64,000 bases of DNA, from NCBI GenBank assembly GCA_030272155.1, contig CP126198.1:4030001-4094000 (forward strand). The letters are read 5' to 3'. Under the pieces are notes generated by a model. It had not been told where the DNA came from. It did not search any database and saw only the letters and a list, made by a program, of their open reading frames with translations. Position 1 is the first letter of the stretch. Each line of letters opens with the position of its first letter. The translations under genes were made by a program, and so were the position numbers. Positions 37,083 through 48,576 of this stretch are shown in pieces. This DNA comes from Tetradesmus obliquus (Eukaryota; Chlorophyta; Chlorophyceae; Sphaeropleales; Scenedesmaceae).

Positions 37083-39014
37083 TCAGACTTGCTGTGCATC
37101 ATGCACGTCGAAACAGCGGCGCGTGTATGCAGCTCTGCACACTGGGCAGCTGGGCTCACACCCGCGCCCCTGCTGGAAGTTTTCAAAGGAAAACACACAC
37201 GACACATGCAGGATGTGGCTGCAGCTCAGCAGGGCCACCCCTTGAGTCTCACGCTGTGCTGTCAGCGGCGCCAAGCAGATGGCACACTCGGTTTCTGCAC
37301 GCTGGCAAGCTGTGCTGATCACCTGCTCCCAGTCTACAGCTACAGCCTCGCTTGCGGCCCCAGCATGGTGCGCACTGCTTGCAGGAGCTGCAGCCTGGGC
37401 TGCCACTGCTGCATGAGCCTGCTGTGCCCGGTTTGCTCGCTCTATTGCAGCAGCGCCTGCTGCAGTTGCAGGTGCCACGCGCCTGGGCTGCTGCTGTGCA
37501 GTATGGTGCTGCTGGCTGCCAGCACGGTGCTGCCGGTTCACAGCAGCTGCCGGCTGTGCATGCCGGCTGCTGTTGCTGCTCCTGCTGATGGCTAGTGTGC
37601 GTTTGCTGCTGCGCCTGCCTGACTGCTGCTGCTGTGTTTGTTGTTGCAGCTGCGGCTCAACACCACCTGCTGCAGCCTGCCTGGCTACTGCAGCCCCACC
37701 AGCTGCTTCGCTGTTGCGCGACACAGCAGCAGCTGCTGCTGCAGCCGCCTGTTCCCGCAGCTGTAGTGGATCTGCCATGCCCCTGCTGACTGCCAGGCTG
37801 GCATCAAGCTCTGCAAACAGCTGGTCAAGGTCATCTGTTGCGTCCTGCACCAGCCCTGTCAGCGCCTGGCGCACTGTGCTGAGCTGCCCTGCCGCCCAGG
37901 TGCGCTTCAGGCCATGTGCCTGAGGGGCATCCTGCAGCAGCCGGCTGAGGGACTTGCGGCACAGCCAGCCACGCACCGCTGCTTGAATCCTGTGTTGGCA
38001 GCAGAGGCAGAGGATGATGCATGGAGCAGCGCGTCAGTTGCAGGGTAAGGCAGCGCCTGAGGTTGCTGGATCTGCAGGGACAAAGCTCACTGGCTGTGTT
38101 TACAGGTGCCCATATTTTGCAATGCTGCAACACCACCCAGACAAAGAGGTTCCGCAACTCTACTTCTGCCGGGAAGCGAGCATGGTACCTGACTAACATC
38201 AAGCACAACGCCCACTCGAACACTTGCAGGAAATAGGCAGCATACATGGCAGCAGCCTTTCATGCGCACCGTGTGGCGCAGGTGTGCCTGTATGCCTCTG
38301 CGGCATCGCTGATGATTAGCTGCTGGTACCACGCCTTCCTGCAAAGGGGGCAGGCCTTCACGCGCACGTGGCGCTCAAAGCTGGCCAGGCACTGCTGGTG
38401 GAACACATGGCTGCAGCTCAGCAGCACCTGCAGGCACAGCAGGCATGCATGCACTGAGACTGACTGGTAGCAGGTGCTCAGTCGTGCAGGAAAGTGCATA
38501 AGGATACCCAGGGACACACAGTGCTGTGCTTGGAGTCGGTTGAAGTCACTGCAGGGAGGGCTCAAGGCTGTATGCACACACCTGCTGCTCAGCTTTGAAC
38601 GGCTCTAGGCAGATTGCACAGTTTGAAGCGCTGCAGTCATCTCTCTGCCTGGCCAAGCTGTGCACTGCTGACCACTCCTCCTGGCTGAGCAGCTTGTCAG
38701 GCTTGGGGATGAGCCCGCGGCGCTGCGCCAGCGTGAGCTGAGCACCCTGCAGCAGCACCCGCAGCAGCAGCACCAGCAGTGAAGCGCCGCACTACACACG
38801 GGGCGCTTGCTGGCATGGACTCCATGCTGTGTCTGCATCTACTGCAAAGAGGCACAGTCGCATCTGTCAGGTGCCTGGGAACATCTAAACACCTCAAGTT
38901 GTCAGCTGCGGGTGCTGCTGCAACGGCAGGCGCACTCACAGGCAGCTGCGTGGGCATGCGCTTGGGTCCACCAGGCAACTGCAGTGTGCGGCTGAAGTGG
39001 TCCTGAAGTGCCAC
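37083..39014 (-). CDS. RNF32: RNF32-like protein: RING-H2, IQ motif, RING-H2 (5' end unresolved)
   Basis: Predicted E3 ubiquitin ligase with a calmodulin-type IQ motif. Exons: 38940-39014, 38582-38746, 38270-38427 and 37083-37989, in phase, giving 434 residues. The first recognised exon starts at VALQDHFSRTLQLPGG; the ATG must lie in an upstream exon that I could not place. RING 1 is CAIC (from residue 68) with VLLSCSHVFHQQCLASFE and CPLC. It is followed at about 133 by RIQAAVRGWLCRKSL, the IQ motif, then a helical stretch with DDLDQLFAELDASLAVSR. RING 2 begins at 368 with CAICLAPL, then LLSCSHILHVSC and CPVC. The order of blocks, including LTLAQRRGLI before RING 1, matches animal RNF32 from memory. 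The middle region (residues 190-330) is Ala/Gln-rich filler. The animal protein is linked to testis and cilia, and a ciliary role here would be inference. Confidence 0.88.
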
Positions 39015-39877
39015 CTGCGCAGCGGCGGTTTCATGTAACACGTCAACCGGGTTGCAAGGGTATCACACCAACATTGCGACTCCTGGCACAAGGCACAGAG
39101 CGAGCTGCCATGCTGCGGTACTTGACTAGAAGCGCCTGCCCTGTGCACTGCCCTGACAACTCACAGCAAACGCCAGACAACCATCGTCACCATGCTGCCT
39201 GGTCTTTCCCCTTCTGCTCATTATTGTGCTGCAATTCTTTTCATTGGTTCACTCCTGGTTTTGTACCCATGCTGAAGTACTCCACCTCAGCAACTACAAG
39301 CTGGGACTGGTCAACATCAGGCCAGCAGGCTGAGGTGGCATGCACGTTGTAAGAGACGTGGCAGCAGCTCTCAACGATAGAAAACACATTCATCAGCATG
39401 CGGGACTGCAGCTGTGTAGCGGCAAGTACAGGAGGGTGTCTGCACGATAACAGCAGCAGCACCAGGTGTTTGGAGCGAGGGTTTCACTGCGCCCATTGGA
39501 CGCACATTGGTGAACGAATAGTCCAACACACGACTGAAAATCGTTAGGCATTGCGAAGACTGTTTGGCTGCAAGTCTTTCAGGGAGCGGCGACTATTAGT
39601 GTGTGGTGAGCTACAAGCTGGCTGCAAAGCAGCTTTGTCCAACTTAGTGTTCCGTTATTATTTCTAGCCGCGTTGGTTCCACAGTCTCGGGCCTTGCCGG
39701 CAGTGGACTTGTGGTGGGCGATTGCTCCGCAAGGAGAACTGTGTGTTATCACCACACCAGCACCAGGGATCATCGAATCAACACGCATTGGAAAGTTTAT
39801 GTTATTGTCCCGCTGTCGTGCCTGCAGGTCGAACCACACCAGCCACTGTCTTTTCCCTTTCGCAGCCTCAAGCAGCC
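39015..39877. promoter_or_regulatory. Divergent promoter region, RNF32-like and uL1c
   Basis: The two genes point away from each other here, so about 860 bases must contain both promoters and the missing first exon(s) of the RNF32-like gene. No TATA box is evident. A possible 5' UTR acceptor for uL1c is GCCTGCAG at about 39821-39828. Confidence 0.4.
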
Positions 39878-41828
39878 ATGCTCCGGCAGCAGCAGCTGCT
39901 GGCCTCGTGCCCAGCAAGCAGCAGCGTGGCTTTCAGGGCCAATGTGGTCGCCCCAATTGCCCCAGTGCGCAGCAGGCAGCTTGTGCGGGCAGCAGCAGCA
40001 GCAGTGGACGCAGAGGAGGACATTGGCACAGTCATCGTCAGGCCCCAGCAGGTGCTGCGCAAGGAGAAGCTCCGCAGCAAGCGCTTCAAGGCAGTGCGCG
40101 CCAAGGTGCCTCCACGCACGCAGGAGATGGACCCAGTGGAGGCGGTGCGCCTCATGAAGGCCACTGCAAGCACCAAGTTCACAGAGTCTGTGGAGATCCA
40201 CGCGCGCCTGGGCCTGGACCCCAAGTACTCCGACCAGCAGCTGCGCGCCACAGTCAGCCTGCCAGCAGGCACCGGCAAGGAGCTGCGCGTGGCGGTGCTG
40301 ACGCAGGGGCCCAATCTGGACGCAGCACGCGACAGCGGCGCTGACGTGTACGGCGCTGACGACCTGATTGAGAAGATCAGCGGCGGCTTCATGGACTTTG
40401 ACAAGCTGATTGCCACGCCAGACATGATGCCCAAGGTGGCCAAGCTGGGCCGTGTGCTGGGCCCTAGGGGCCTCATGCCCAACCCCAAGGCAGGCACCGT
40501 GACCACAGACGTGGCAGGGGTGAGTGTGTGACGCAGAGGAGGACAGCAGTGCAGGCGGCAGCAGCAGCAGTGGCCGGTGTGGCGGGATGGGAGACGACAG
40601 GACAGCAGTGGATGCCGGAAGCAGCAGTCAGTAGGAGCAGGAGCTGAGGGGCAAAATAGAGGCGAGGCAGGGCAGTGGCAGACTCGGCATGAGCACCATG
40701 CTTGGGCCAGCTGCAGCAGCAGCAGCAGCAGCAGCAAGGCCATACGCCATGCGCTTGCTTAGCAGTTGACAACCCTTCGTGTTGTTGCGCATCAGTACGA
40801 CCCTCACGGGTCACAGCCACTGACATGCCCCACTTCTGCGCCTGCCCCACCCCTTGTTCCCACCCTTGCTCCTGCTACCGCAGACTGTGAAGGACTTCAA
40901 GGGCGGCAAGGTGGAGTACCGCCTGGACAAGACCGGCAACCTGCACGTGCTGTTTGGCCGCGCAGACTTCAAGGATGAGGAGCTGCTGGCAAACCTCAAG
41001 GCGGTGCAGGTGGGCTGATGAGCATGCTGGTGGCTGCCTGGGGGTGGGTGGATGGTGGTGGTGATGGTGCGCTGGGTGGCTGGGGCCGACATGGCGATAA
41101 CAGTTGCGGAGGAGGCGCTCAAGCAGGGGCTGCGTGTAGGCTTGTGTCAGGCACCCGAATGTGACCAGGAACAGAAGCAGCGCCTGCCTCAGTCGACCAT
41201 GCTGTCACGCCTGCTGCAGTCAAACTTGGCAGCGTTGTTTTGCGCTGCTGCATGTTGATGACACCGCCTGCCTGCTGCATGCTGGTCTGCCTTGCTGCTG
41301 CAGGAATCTGTGGATGCCAACAAGCCCCCAGGCGCCAAGGGCACCTACTGGAAGACCATGCATGTGTGCACCACCATGGGCCCCTCCCTGAGGCTCAGCG
41401 TGTCACAGGTGCGGCAGCAGCAGCCCCAGCAGCAGCAGCAGGCGCAGCAGCAGCAGTAGGCACAGCAGCAGCAGCAGCAGCAGCAGCACAAGCGGAAGCG
41501 GAAGCATGCAAGCAGAGGCTATCAGCAAAGACCACGGCACAGACCACAGCATGCAGGCAGCGCTAGCCCAGCTACCTGCCCACAGCAGTCACTTGCACGG
41601 CACTGCCCTGCCGATGTCATCCAGCAACCTACTTTGGCTGGCTGCAGGAATTGTATCGAATCACCAGCAGGCCCCCCATGCTACTCATTGTAGATGCTGC
41701 CGAGTGCAAAGCCCCCTGACTGTCATGATTGTGTACTGATGCATTGTCTGCCTCCCTGCCTGCCTTCTTGCGCACACTCAATGCTATTGGTACTGCAGCT
41801 GCAGAGCCTGAAGGTCAAGTCCGACTAA
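39878..41828 (+). CDS. PRPL1: Plastid ribosomal protein uL1c
   Basis: Component of the L1 stalk of the chloroplast 50S subunit, binding 23S rRNA and acting in E-site tRNA release. Exons 39878-40519, 40884-41009, 41304-41408 and 41799-41828 are all in phase 0 and give 300 residues. The first 40 or so residues ([20 protein letters not shown]...[10 protein letters not shown]) form a Ser/Ala/Arg-rich chloroplast transit peptide. The mature part shows the L1 signatures [52 protein letters not shown] and KAGTVTTDV. The last exon encodes just nine residues (LQSLKVKSD) before TAA. The bacterial-type sequence plus presequence indicates the plastid, not cytosolic, protein. A mitochondrial L1 is the alternative but is less likely given the presequence. 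Confidence 0.95.
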
Positions 41829-42884
41829 GCAGCAGCCTGGAGGAGCAGCAGTGGGGAAGCAGGGCAGGGTGTGGGGGGCAGACTGATGGGTTAGTTTCGT
41901 TTTTAAGTGCAAAGCAGCAGCAGCAGCGGCGGCTGCGGCGGCAGTAGCAGCAGCAGCAGGTCTTGCAGCTGGCTGCAGCCGCGGAGCAAGTTGCTGCTGC
42001 AGCTGGTCAAAGCTGCCATATGCAGCAGCTGCAAAGCAGCAGGGGCAGCAGCTTTTAGCGACCATGTCATGACCAGCAGGATGGATGTCTAGCATTGTTT
42101 GAGAAACTGTTGCTTTCTTGTAACAATTTCCGCATGCAAGTGTTCCGTGTTGTGTGCGGTGTGGCAGCACAAGCGCAGGCTGAGCAGCTGCTTCCGCATC
42201 AGTAGCATTGCACCCTACTGTCCTGCTGCAGCATGCCAGCTCAAACAGCAGGTGGTATGTGGCACTAGTCCTGTGGCACTGCTCTTCATAACACGTGGTA
42301 CAGGTACACTTGCAACTCTTTACACAGCCAGGGCGTTATGAATGGCACAGCTGCACAGTGTGCAGCAGGAGCAGTGCTCAGTGAGCAGAGGGCTATGCTA
42401 TCACGCGTGATTGACAGACAGCACGGCATCCGCCAACCCTAATCGTCTAAGTATTACACTATCAAGACCCAGGAGGGGTAGCAAAGGCAGCAGCCGCCAG
42501 CAAGTGATCCAGTGGGAACATTGGTGTGACGTTCCTCACAGCTTGTTATGACTGTGCTGCACCGGCAGCCTTGTGGCGGATCGAAACATTCAGTTTCTTG
42601 AAAAAGCAACAGCTTACCTTATTTTTGCACAGATCAGAGTTGGTTAATCGACAAGAAACAGCGCGAACGGACGTGCAACGCTCTGTGCTTCCATGCACCT
42701 TGTTTCACACACGCGTACGAATCATACGGATACTTCTTCACTCCGCCTGTTTATTAAGACCGGGATTCCCAGCTGAGCGAGCACCCTTGAAGCAGCAGCT
42801 GCTTAAACAGAAGCCAGGGCAGGACTGGAGCAGTAGATTAGACACATCAAGTAGAAACCCCACAGAGCAGTAGTCACAGCCAAC
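41829..42884. other. uL1c 3' UTR and RNF121-like upstream region
   Basis: CAG runs occur at 41911-41955. A TGTAA motif is annotated separately. No exon was recognised. Confidence 0.45.
42119..42123 (+). terminator. Possible TGTAA polyadenylation signal of uL1c
   Basis: TGTAA is the usual chlorophyte poly(A) signal. It lies about 290 bases after the stop codon. Position and motif only. Confidence 0.4.
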
Positions 42885-45800
42885 ATGGCGCCTGTGGCTA
42901 GTCAACAAGCGGCCATAGCAGAGAAGCTGGTAGCAAACGCCTCTCAACTTGCAGCAGCTGGCAAGAACGCAACAGTAGCAGCAGCACACCTGTTGAATGC
43001 CACAGTGAATGGCACGCTGCTGACAGGCAATGCCACCAATGGCACTCGGTACATAGACGTCGAGGAGGACCGCATTGCGCCCGGCTATGCAGTGCTGCTC
43101 ATGTACATCATGCTGGTGAGCGCAGCACCAGGCACAGCAGCACCACTGCTTCGCATGCATGTGCAGTGCAGCACATCTCCTGCAAGCAGCAGGGGCTGAC
43201 AGACAGCGCTTAGGTGCTTTCATGTCTGCTTCGCGTGCACAGGTCAGCAGCAGTTGCGCTGTATGCGGAGTTGACTTGTGCCAGCGCTGCATGCTTGACC
43301 GCTGTGTCAGCTGGAGCCCAGGCGTCCATGGTTTCCGCATCAGCAGCATGGCTTGTGGTTTAAACTTGTAGTGAATGCCAACCACAATGCCAACCATCCA
43401 CACTGCATGGTGCTGCTGCAGTTCATGATCCTGGGTGCGCAGACAGGGCTGGTGATGTGGAGGAAGGAGCACAAGCGCTCATATGACCTGGTGAGCACAG
43501 GCGCAGTGGCAGCGGCGGCAGCAGTCTCAGCAGCATGGCCTACAGGGCTAGCGCATGCAGCAGCAGCAGAGCTCACCAACGGCGATTGCAGCAGCGCATG
43601 TACAGCTGGGTGTGGCTGCTCATGCTGCAACAGCATGCCAGGCATGTTGGCAACCATTGCGGTCTGGGCAGGGCGGTGCCGCACAGCTGCTGCAGCTATT
43701 GTGGATGGTGCCTGCGGCGGTTGTGGAGCAGGAGCACGCGGGTATCTTTGCTACGTATGCTGCGCCATGAGCAGCAGCATGCTGCAGGCAGCCAAATATC
43801 CAGTTTTTTGCTACCGCTTTCCAAGTAACCGCTTCCTGTGCAATCCTGCTGTGCAACCCGCTGCCGTGCAACCGGCTGCTGTGCCGCACCCTGTAGGTGA
43901 GCCTGGCAGGGCTGTGGCTGATGCCCGCTGTGATCAGCCTGCACCTGCGCTTTTGGCGCTTCCTGGTCATCTGGGCCGCCTACAGCGCCGTCACGGGCTA
44001 CCTCATCTCGCTGTGCATGCACAAGAAGATGCACCACGCCACGCCACGCAAGGTGCGCACGGCAGCCTGCAGCAGCAGCACTGTGTTGGACAGGCATGTA
44101 TCGGACAGATGCCAGGGGCGGCATGCAGCCGGTCACAGCAGCTGGCGCATGCTGACAGCAGTAGGAATGCAGACTGGTAGTGCGTCTCCTTTCAAATGTG
44201 CTGACGTGCGCATGTCACCCACCGCTGTCTGTGTTGCTGCTGCCGCCTGCCGCCTGCACCTTGCGCAGGTGTACGGCTGGTTCCTGGGCGCGTACAAGGT
44301 GTCTGTGGCTGTGGGCGTGGCCGGCTACATGCTGCTGGTGCTGGACATGTTTGGCGTGGGGCTGCTGCTGGCGCGCTGGGTGGAACCGGGGCTGTCGCTG
44401 CTGCTGCTGTGGTACGGGCTGTACTTTGGCATCCTGGGGCGCGACCTGGCTGAGGTGGCCAGCGAGCAGATGGTGAGAGGGCGGGGGGGGGTGTGGGGAT
44501 GGATGGGTGGGTTGGGTGGGGGTGGGGGTGGCGGTGGGGGTGGGGGTGGGGGTGGGGTGGGGTGGGGTGGGGTGGGGTGGGGGAGGAGGGAGGAGTGCGC
44601 AGCAACGTTGTGACTGGGAGGTGGAGTGTTTGATTGGAGCAGCTGCATATGTAGGCAGCGAGCAGATGGTGAGGGGGTGGGGTGGGGTGGGGTGGGGGCA
44701 TGGAGGGAGGGGAGGGCTGAGAGGGGAAGGGAGGGATTTGCAACAGCGTGATACTTGGACAGGAGCAGCTGCACGTGTGGGCATGGCATGCAGCAGCCTG
44801 GGAGCTATGGCAGTCGGTGTTTTGTGACAGCTCTGGGCAGCAGTGTGTCCCAGTTGCTTGCTTGTTTTAACGGCGGCTGCTGATGAGGCTGCCTACAGAG
44901 AGTGAGTACAGGCCAGTGGGCGGTGACGCACCCAGCACACAAACTCATTTGCGCGTACTGTTCGCTGCTGCAGGCGAACGTGATCGGCAGCGGCAAGCGC
45001 CTCACCAGCACGGTCAACGCGTGCGGCATCTGCGGTGGCGAGCTCAAGGACTTCAGCCACCTGGGAGAGGAGGTGCGCGCAAGGGCAGTTAGCAGCTGGC
45101 ACGGCGTGTGGCAGCAGCTGGCACGCAGTGTTTCAGCAGGTGGCACGGCGTGGCAACGAGGGAGGGTTGACCAAATGCGAGTGCTGCCTGTGCAGACAGT
45201 TTGAGCCAGCCATCATCGTCAGCTGCAGTTGTGTAAATCAGTGGCAGCAGTGGTCTAGCTCTTGCTCTGACCGTGCAGACAACCCAACATTTGTGGGGTT
45301 TGTGGTGGTTGCCGGCGCGTGGCTTGCAACATAGCTCTGCTCATGTATGCTGTATGCTCTGTGCTGTGTGCGCCGCACCGCGCAGTCGCTGGCCGAGCCG
45401 GTGCGCCAGCTGGCGTGCAAGCACTGCTTCCACGAGCTGTGCATCCGCGGCTGGACCATCGTGGGCAAGAAGGATGTGTGCCCGGTGTGCCTGGAGAAGG
45501 TGGACATGCGCGACCTGTACGCGGACAAGCCCTGGGAGACACAGAACCTGTCGTGGTGAGCTGCCATTGACAGCAATCATTGATGTTATGCATTGACTAC
45601 CGTTATAACCAGCTGAACTTTGCAACTATGCATGTAATGGCATTAGGGGTGCATGTGGTGGGTTGGTGCTGGGCGCTGGCAGGCTGGGGTTGGGCATCAG
45701 GATGTTGGGGTGGCGCCAGCTGTCTTGCTCTTGGGGTGGCGCCAGCTGTCTGGCTCAGGAGTGCCACGACAGGAGCATGCAAATGATGTATGCATTGCCG

Positions 45801-46465
45801 CTTACTAGCCAACGGCCACATGTGCAAAATGTCTTTTTGACCGCCATGACGCTACCAATCTTTCTGCAAGGGGCCACGTACATGCTATGCATGCTGTACA
45901 CTTTTCTCAAGCTACTCTTGTACTGGCAATGATGTGCTGCAGGATCCAAATGCTGGATGCCATCCGCTACATGATCGTGTGGAACCCGCTGATCTTCCTG
46001 GCCTTCAGCGTGCTGGTGAGCGGGCGCGGCCCTCGCGGCTGCACTTATGATGTGGCTGAAGCAAAGTATGACGCACCCAAACACATATCACACTCACAGC
46101 TACAGCGTTCAATGTTTGATCTGTCAAGCCAGTCGGTCACTTGATGCGCGGCGTGGTCTTCTGCCATGGTACATGCTGCTGATGTTGTTGCACAGGTTGC
46201 ATGACTGCCTGCTGCCCGCCAACCCTGCGTCAGGCCTTTCCTTAATTTGCGTCAAGCGTTGCCTCCTGCTCCTGGTCACCGTGCCGACATGGCCGCCTCT
46301 GCTCCTGTTATTGCTCAGGCCAAGATGTTCCCGCACCACCACGTCACAAGGCACATTGCTGTGGCAGCCAAGGGAGCTGCTGCAGCTGCAGGCAGCGGGA
46401 TGCTCGGAGCGCCGCCCTCGCCGCTGGATGCAGTGGACATGGGGGGCCTTGCAGCTGGAGCCTAG
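42885..46465 (+). CDS. RNF121: RNF121/RNF175-like multi-pass membrane RING E3 ligase
   Basis: Predicted ER/Golgi membrane ubiquitin ligase in protein quality control. Exons 42885-43115, 43422-43490, 43897-44052, 44269-44472, 44974-45072, 45386-45555, 45943-46015 and 46319-46465 splice in frame to 382 residues. The N-terminal 65 residues carry several N-x-S/T sites (NAS, NAT, NGT), then come about six hydrophobic segments. Family blocks include RFWRFLVIWAAYSAVTGYL, VYGWFLGAYKVSVAVGVAGY and WYGLYFGILGRDLAE. The RING-H2 has CGIC (237-240), CKHCFHELC (from 264) followed by IRGWTIVGKKDVCPVC. A last hydrophobic helix (YMIVWNPLIFLAFSVL) is followed by a short Ala-rich tail. The RING is split over two exons. 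Intron 4 holds a G-rich tract and a relic of the preceding exon end. Confidence 0.93.
44478..44588 (+). repeat. G-rich tract in RNF121-like intron
   Basis: About 110 bases consist mostly of GGGGT and GGGTGG units on the coding strand, beginning six bases after the donor. Many G-runs of three or more could form G-quadruplexes in DNA or pre-mRNA. Confidence 0.85.
44651..44700 (+). repeat. Relic of the end of RNF121-like exon 44269-44472
   Basis: GCAGCGAGCAGATGGTGAGG and following G-rich intron copy 44458-44490, i.e. the codons for SEQM plus donor. Confidence 0.75.
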
Positions 46466-46669
46466 CTGACTCGCTGAGCAGCACAGGGGTGCTGGTGTTA
46501 GCACATCTATAGTTGAACACAGGAGGACAGGGATGTTTTGTGTGCCGGGGTGGTGGCAGCAGTGCTGTAGGCATCCGGAAATCGGGTGTGTTTGATAGCT
46601 GTGTATGGCCACCCAATAGGACGCCGAGAGCAATCAAGAAGAGCAAGAGCGGGAGGATCCGCATTTCAT

Positions 46670-48576
46670 GCCGTGCACACAGTTTGTGCGTGTACATGCA
46701 TGTTGCCAAGCGGGCAAGGCCGCCATGTGCAAAAGGCAACACGGCCCAAACAAGGCACTGAACCAAATATGCTGGACATTCTGTCTTGCACAAAACACCA
46801 TCACAGCATGCCAAAGGCACCACAACCGAGCACAAACAATGTGCACACAATGCCGCAACGTTCTGTGCGTGTACATGCATGCTGTTGCGTAGGCATGTGA
46901 GGCGGCTGTGTGCAAAAGGCAACACGGTCCAAACAAGGCACTGAACCAGAGTTGCTGGGCATTGTGTCTTGCACAAAACACCATCACAGCATGCCAAAGG
47001 CACCACAGCCGAGCACAAACAATGTGCACACAGTGCCGCAACGTTCTGTGCGTATACATGCATGCTGTTGCGTGGGCATGTGAGGCCGTCGTGTGCGAAA
47101 GGCAACACTTTCAAACAAGGCATTCAACCAGAATTGCTGGGCATTCTGCCTTGCACAAAACACCATCACAGCATGCCAAAGGCACCACAACCGAGCACAG
47201 AAAATGTGCACACAGTGTCACAACGTTCTGTGCGTGTACATGCATGCTGTTGTGCATGCATGTGAGGCCGCCGCCATGTGCAAAAGGCAACACGGCCCAA
47301 ACAAGGCACTGAACCAAAGTTGCTGGGCATTCTGTCCTGCACAAAACACCATCACAGCATGCCAAAGGCACCACAACCGAGCACAAACAATGTGCACACA
47401 GTGCCGCAACGTTCTGTGCGTGTTCATGCATGCTGTTGCGTAGGCATGTGAGGCCGGCGTGTGCAAAAGGCAACACGGTCCAAACAAGGCACTGAACCAA
47501 AGTTGCTGGGCATTCTGTCTTGCACAAAACACCATCACAGCATGCCAAAGGCACCACAACCGAGCACAGAAATTGTGCACACAGTGCCGCGACGTTCTGT
47601 GCGTGTACATGCATGCTGGTGCGTGGGCATGTGAGGCCGGCGTGTGCAAAAGGCAACACGGCCCAAACAAGGCATTGAACCACAGTTGCTGGACGTTCTG
47701 TCTTGCACAACACACCATCACAGCATGCCAAAGGCACCACAACCAAGCACAAGAATTGTGCACACAGTGCCGCAACGTTCTGTGTGTGTACATGCATACT
47801 GTTGCGTGGGCATGTGAGGCCGTCGTGTGCAAAAGGCAATACGGCCCAAATAAGGCACTGAACCACAGTTGCTGGGCATTCTGTCTTGCACAAAACACCA
47901 TCACAGCATGCCAAAGGCACCACAACCGAGCACAAAATTTGTGCACACAGTGCCGCGATGTTCTGTGTGTGTACATGCATGCTGTTGCGTGGGCATGTGA
48001 GGCCGTCGTGTGCAAAAGGCAACACGTCCAAACAAGGCATTCAACCAGAATTGCTGGGCATTCTGTCTTGCACAAAACACCATCACAGCATGCCAAAGGC
48101 ACCACAACCGAGCACAGAAATTGTGCACACAGTGCCGCAACGTTCTGTGCGTGTACATGCATGCTGTTGCGTGGACATGTGAGGCCGGCGTGTGCAAAAG
48201 GCAACACGGCCCAAACAAGGCATTGAACCACAGTTGCTGGGCATTCTGTCTTGCACAAAACACCATCACAGCATGCCAAAGGCACCAAAACCGAGCACAA
48301 ACAATGTGCACACAGTGCCGCAACGTTCTGTGTGTGTACATGCATGCTGTTGCGTGGGCATGTGAGGCCGTCGTGTGCAAAAGGCAATACGGCCCAAATA
48401 AGGCACTGAACCACAGTTGCTGGGCATTCTGTCTTGCACAAAACACCATCACAGCATGCCAAAGGCACCACAACCGAGCACAGAAAATGTGCACACAGTG
48501 TCACAACGTTCTGTGCGTGTACATGCATGCTGTTGTGCATGCATGTGAGGCCGCCGCCATGTGCAAAAGGCAACAC
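46670..48576. repeat. 183-bp satellite array, about ten copies
   Basis: The landmark TCACAGCATGCCAAAGGCAC recurs at about 46801, 46984, 47166, 47352, 47535, 47718, 47901, 48082, 48266 and 48449, a period of 181-186 and mostly 183. Units are roughly 90% alike. Because 183 is a multiple of three, stop-free frames run through many units on both strands, up to 459 codons at 47218-48597 (-). The encoded text is Cys/His/Leu-rich with no domain. The array ends abruptly against the 312-bp satellite. Confidence 0.92.
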
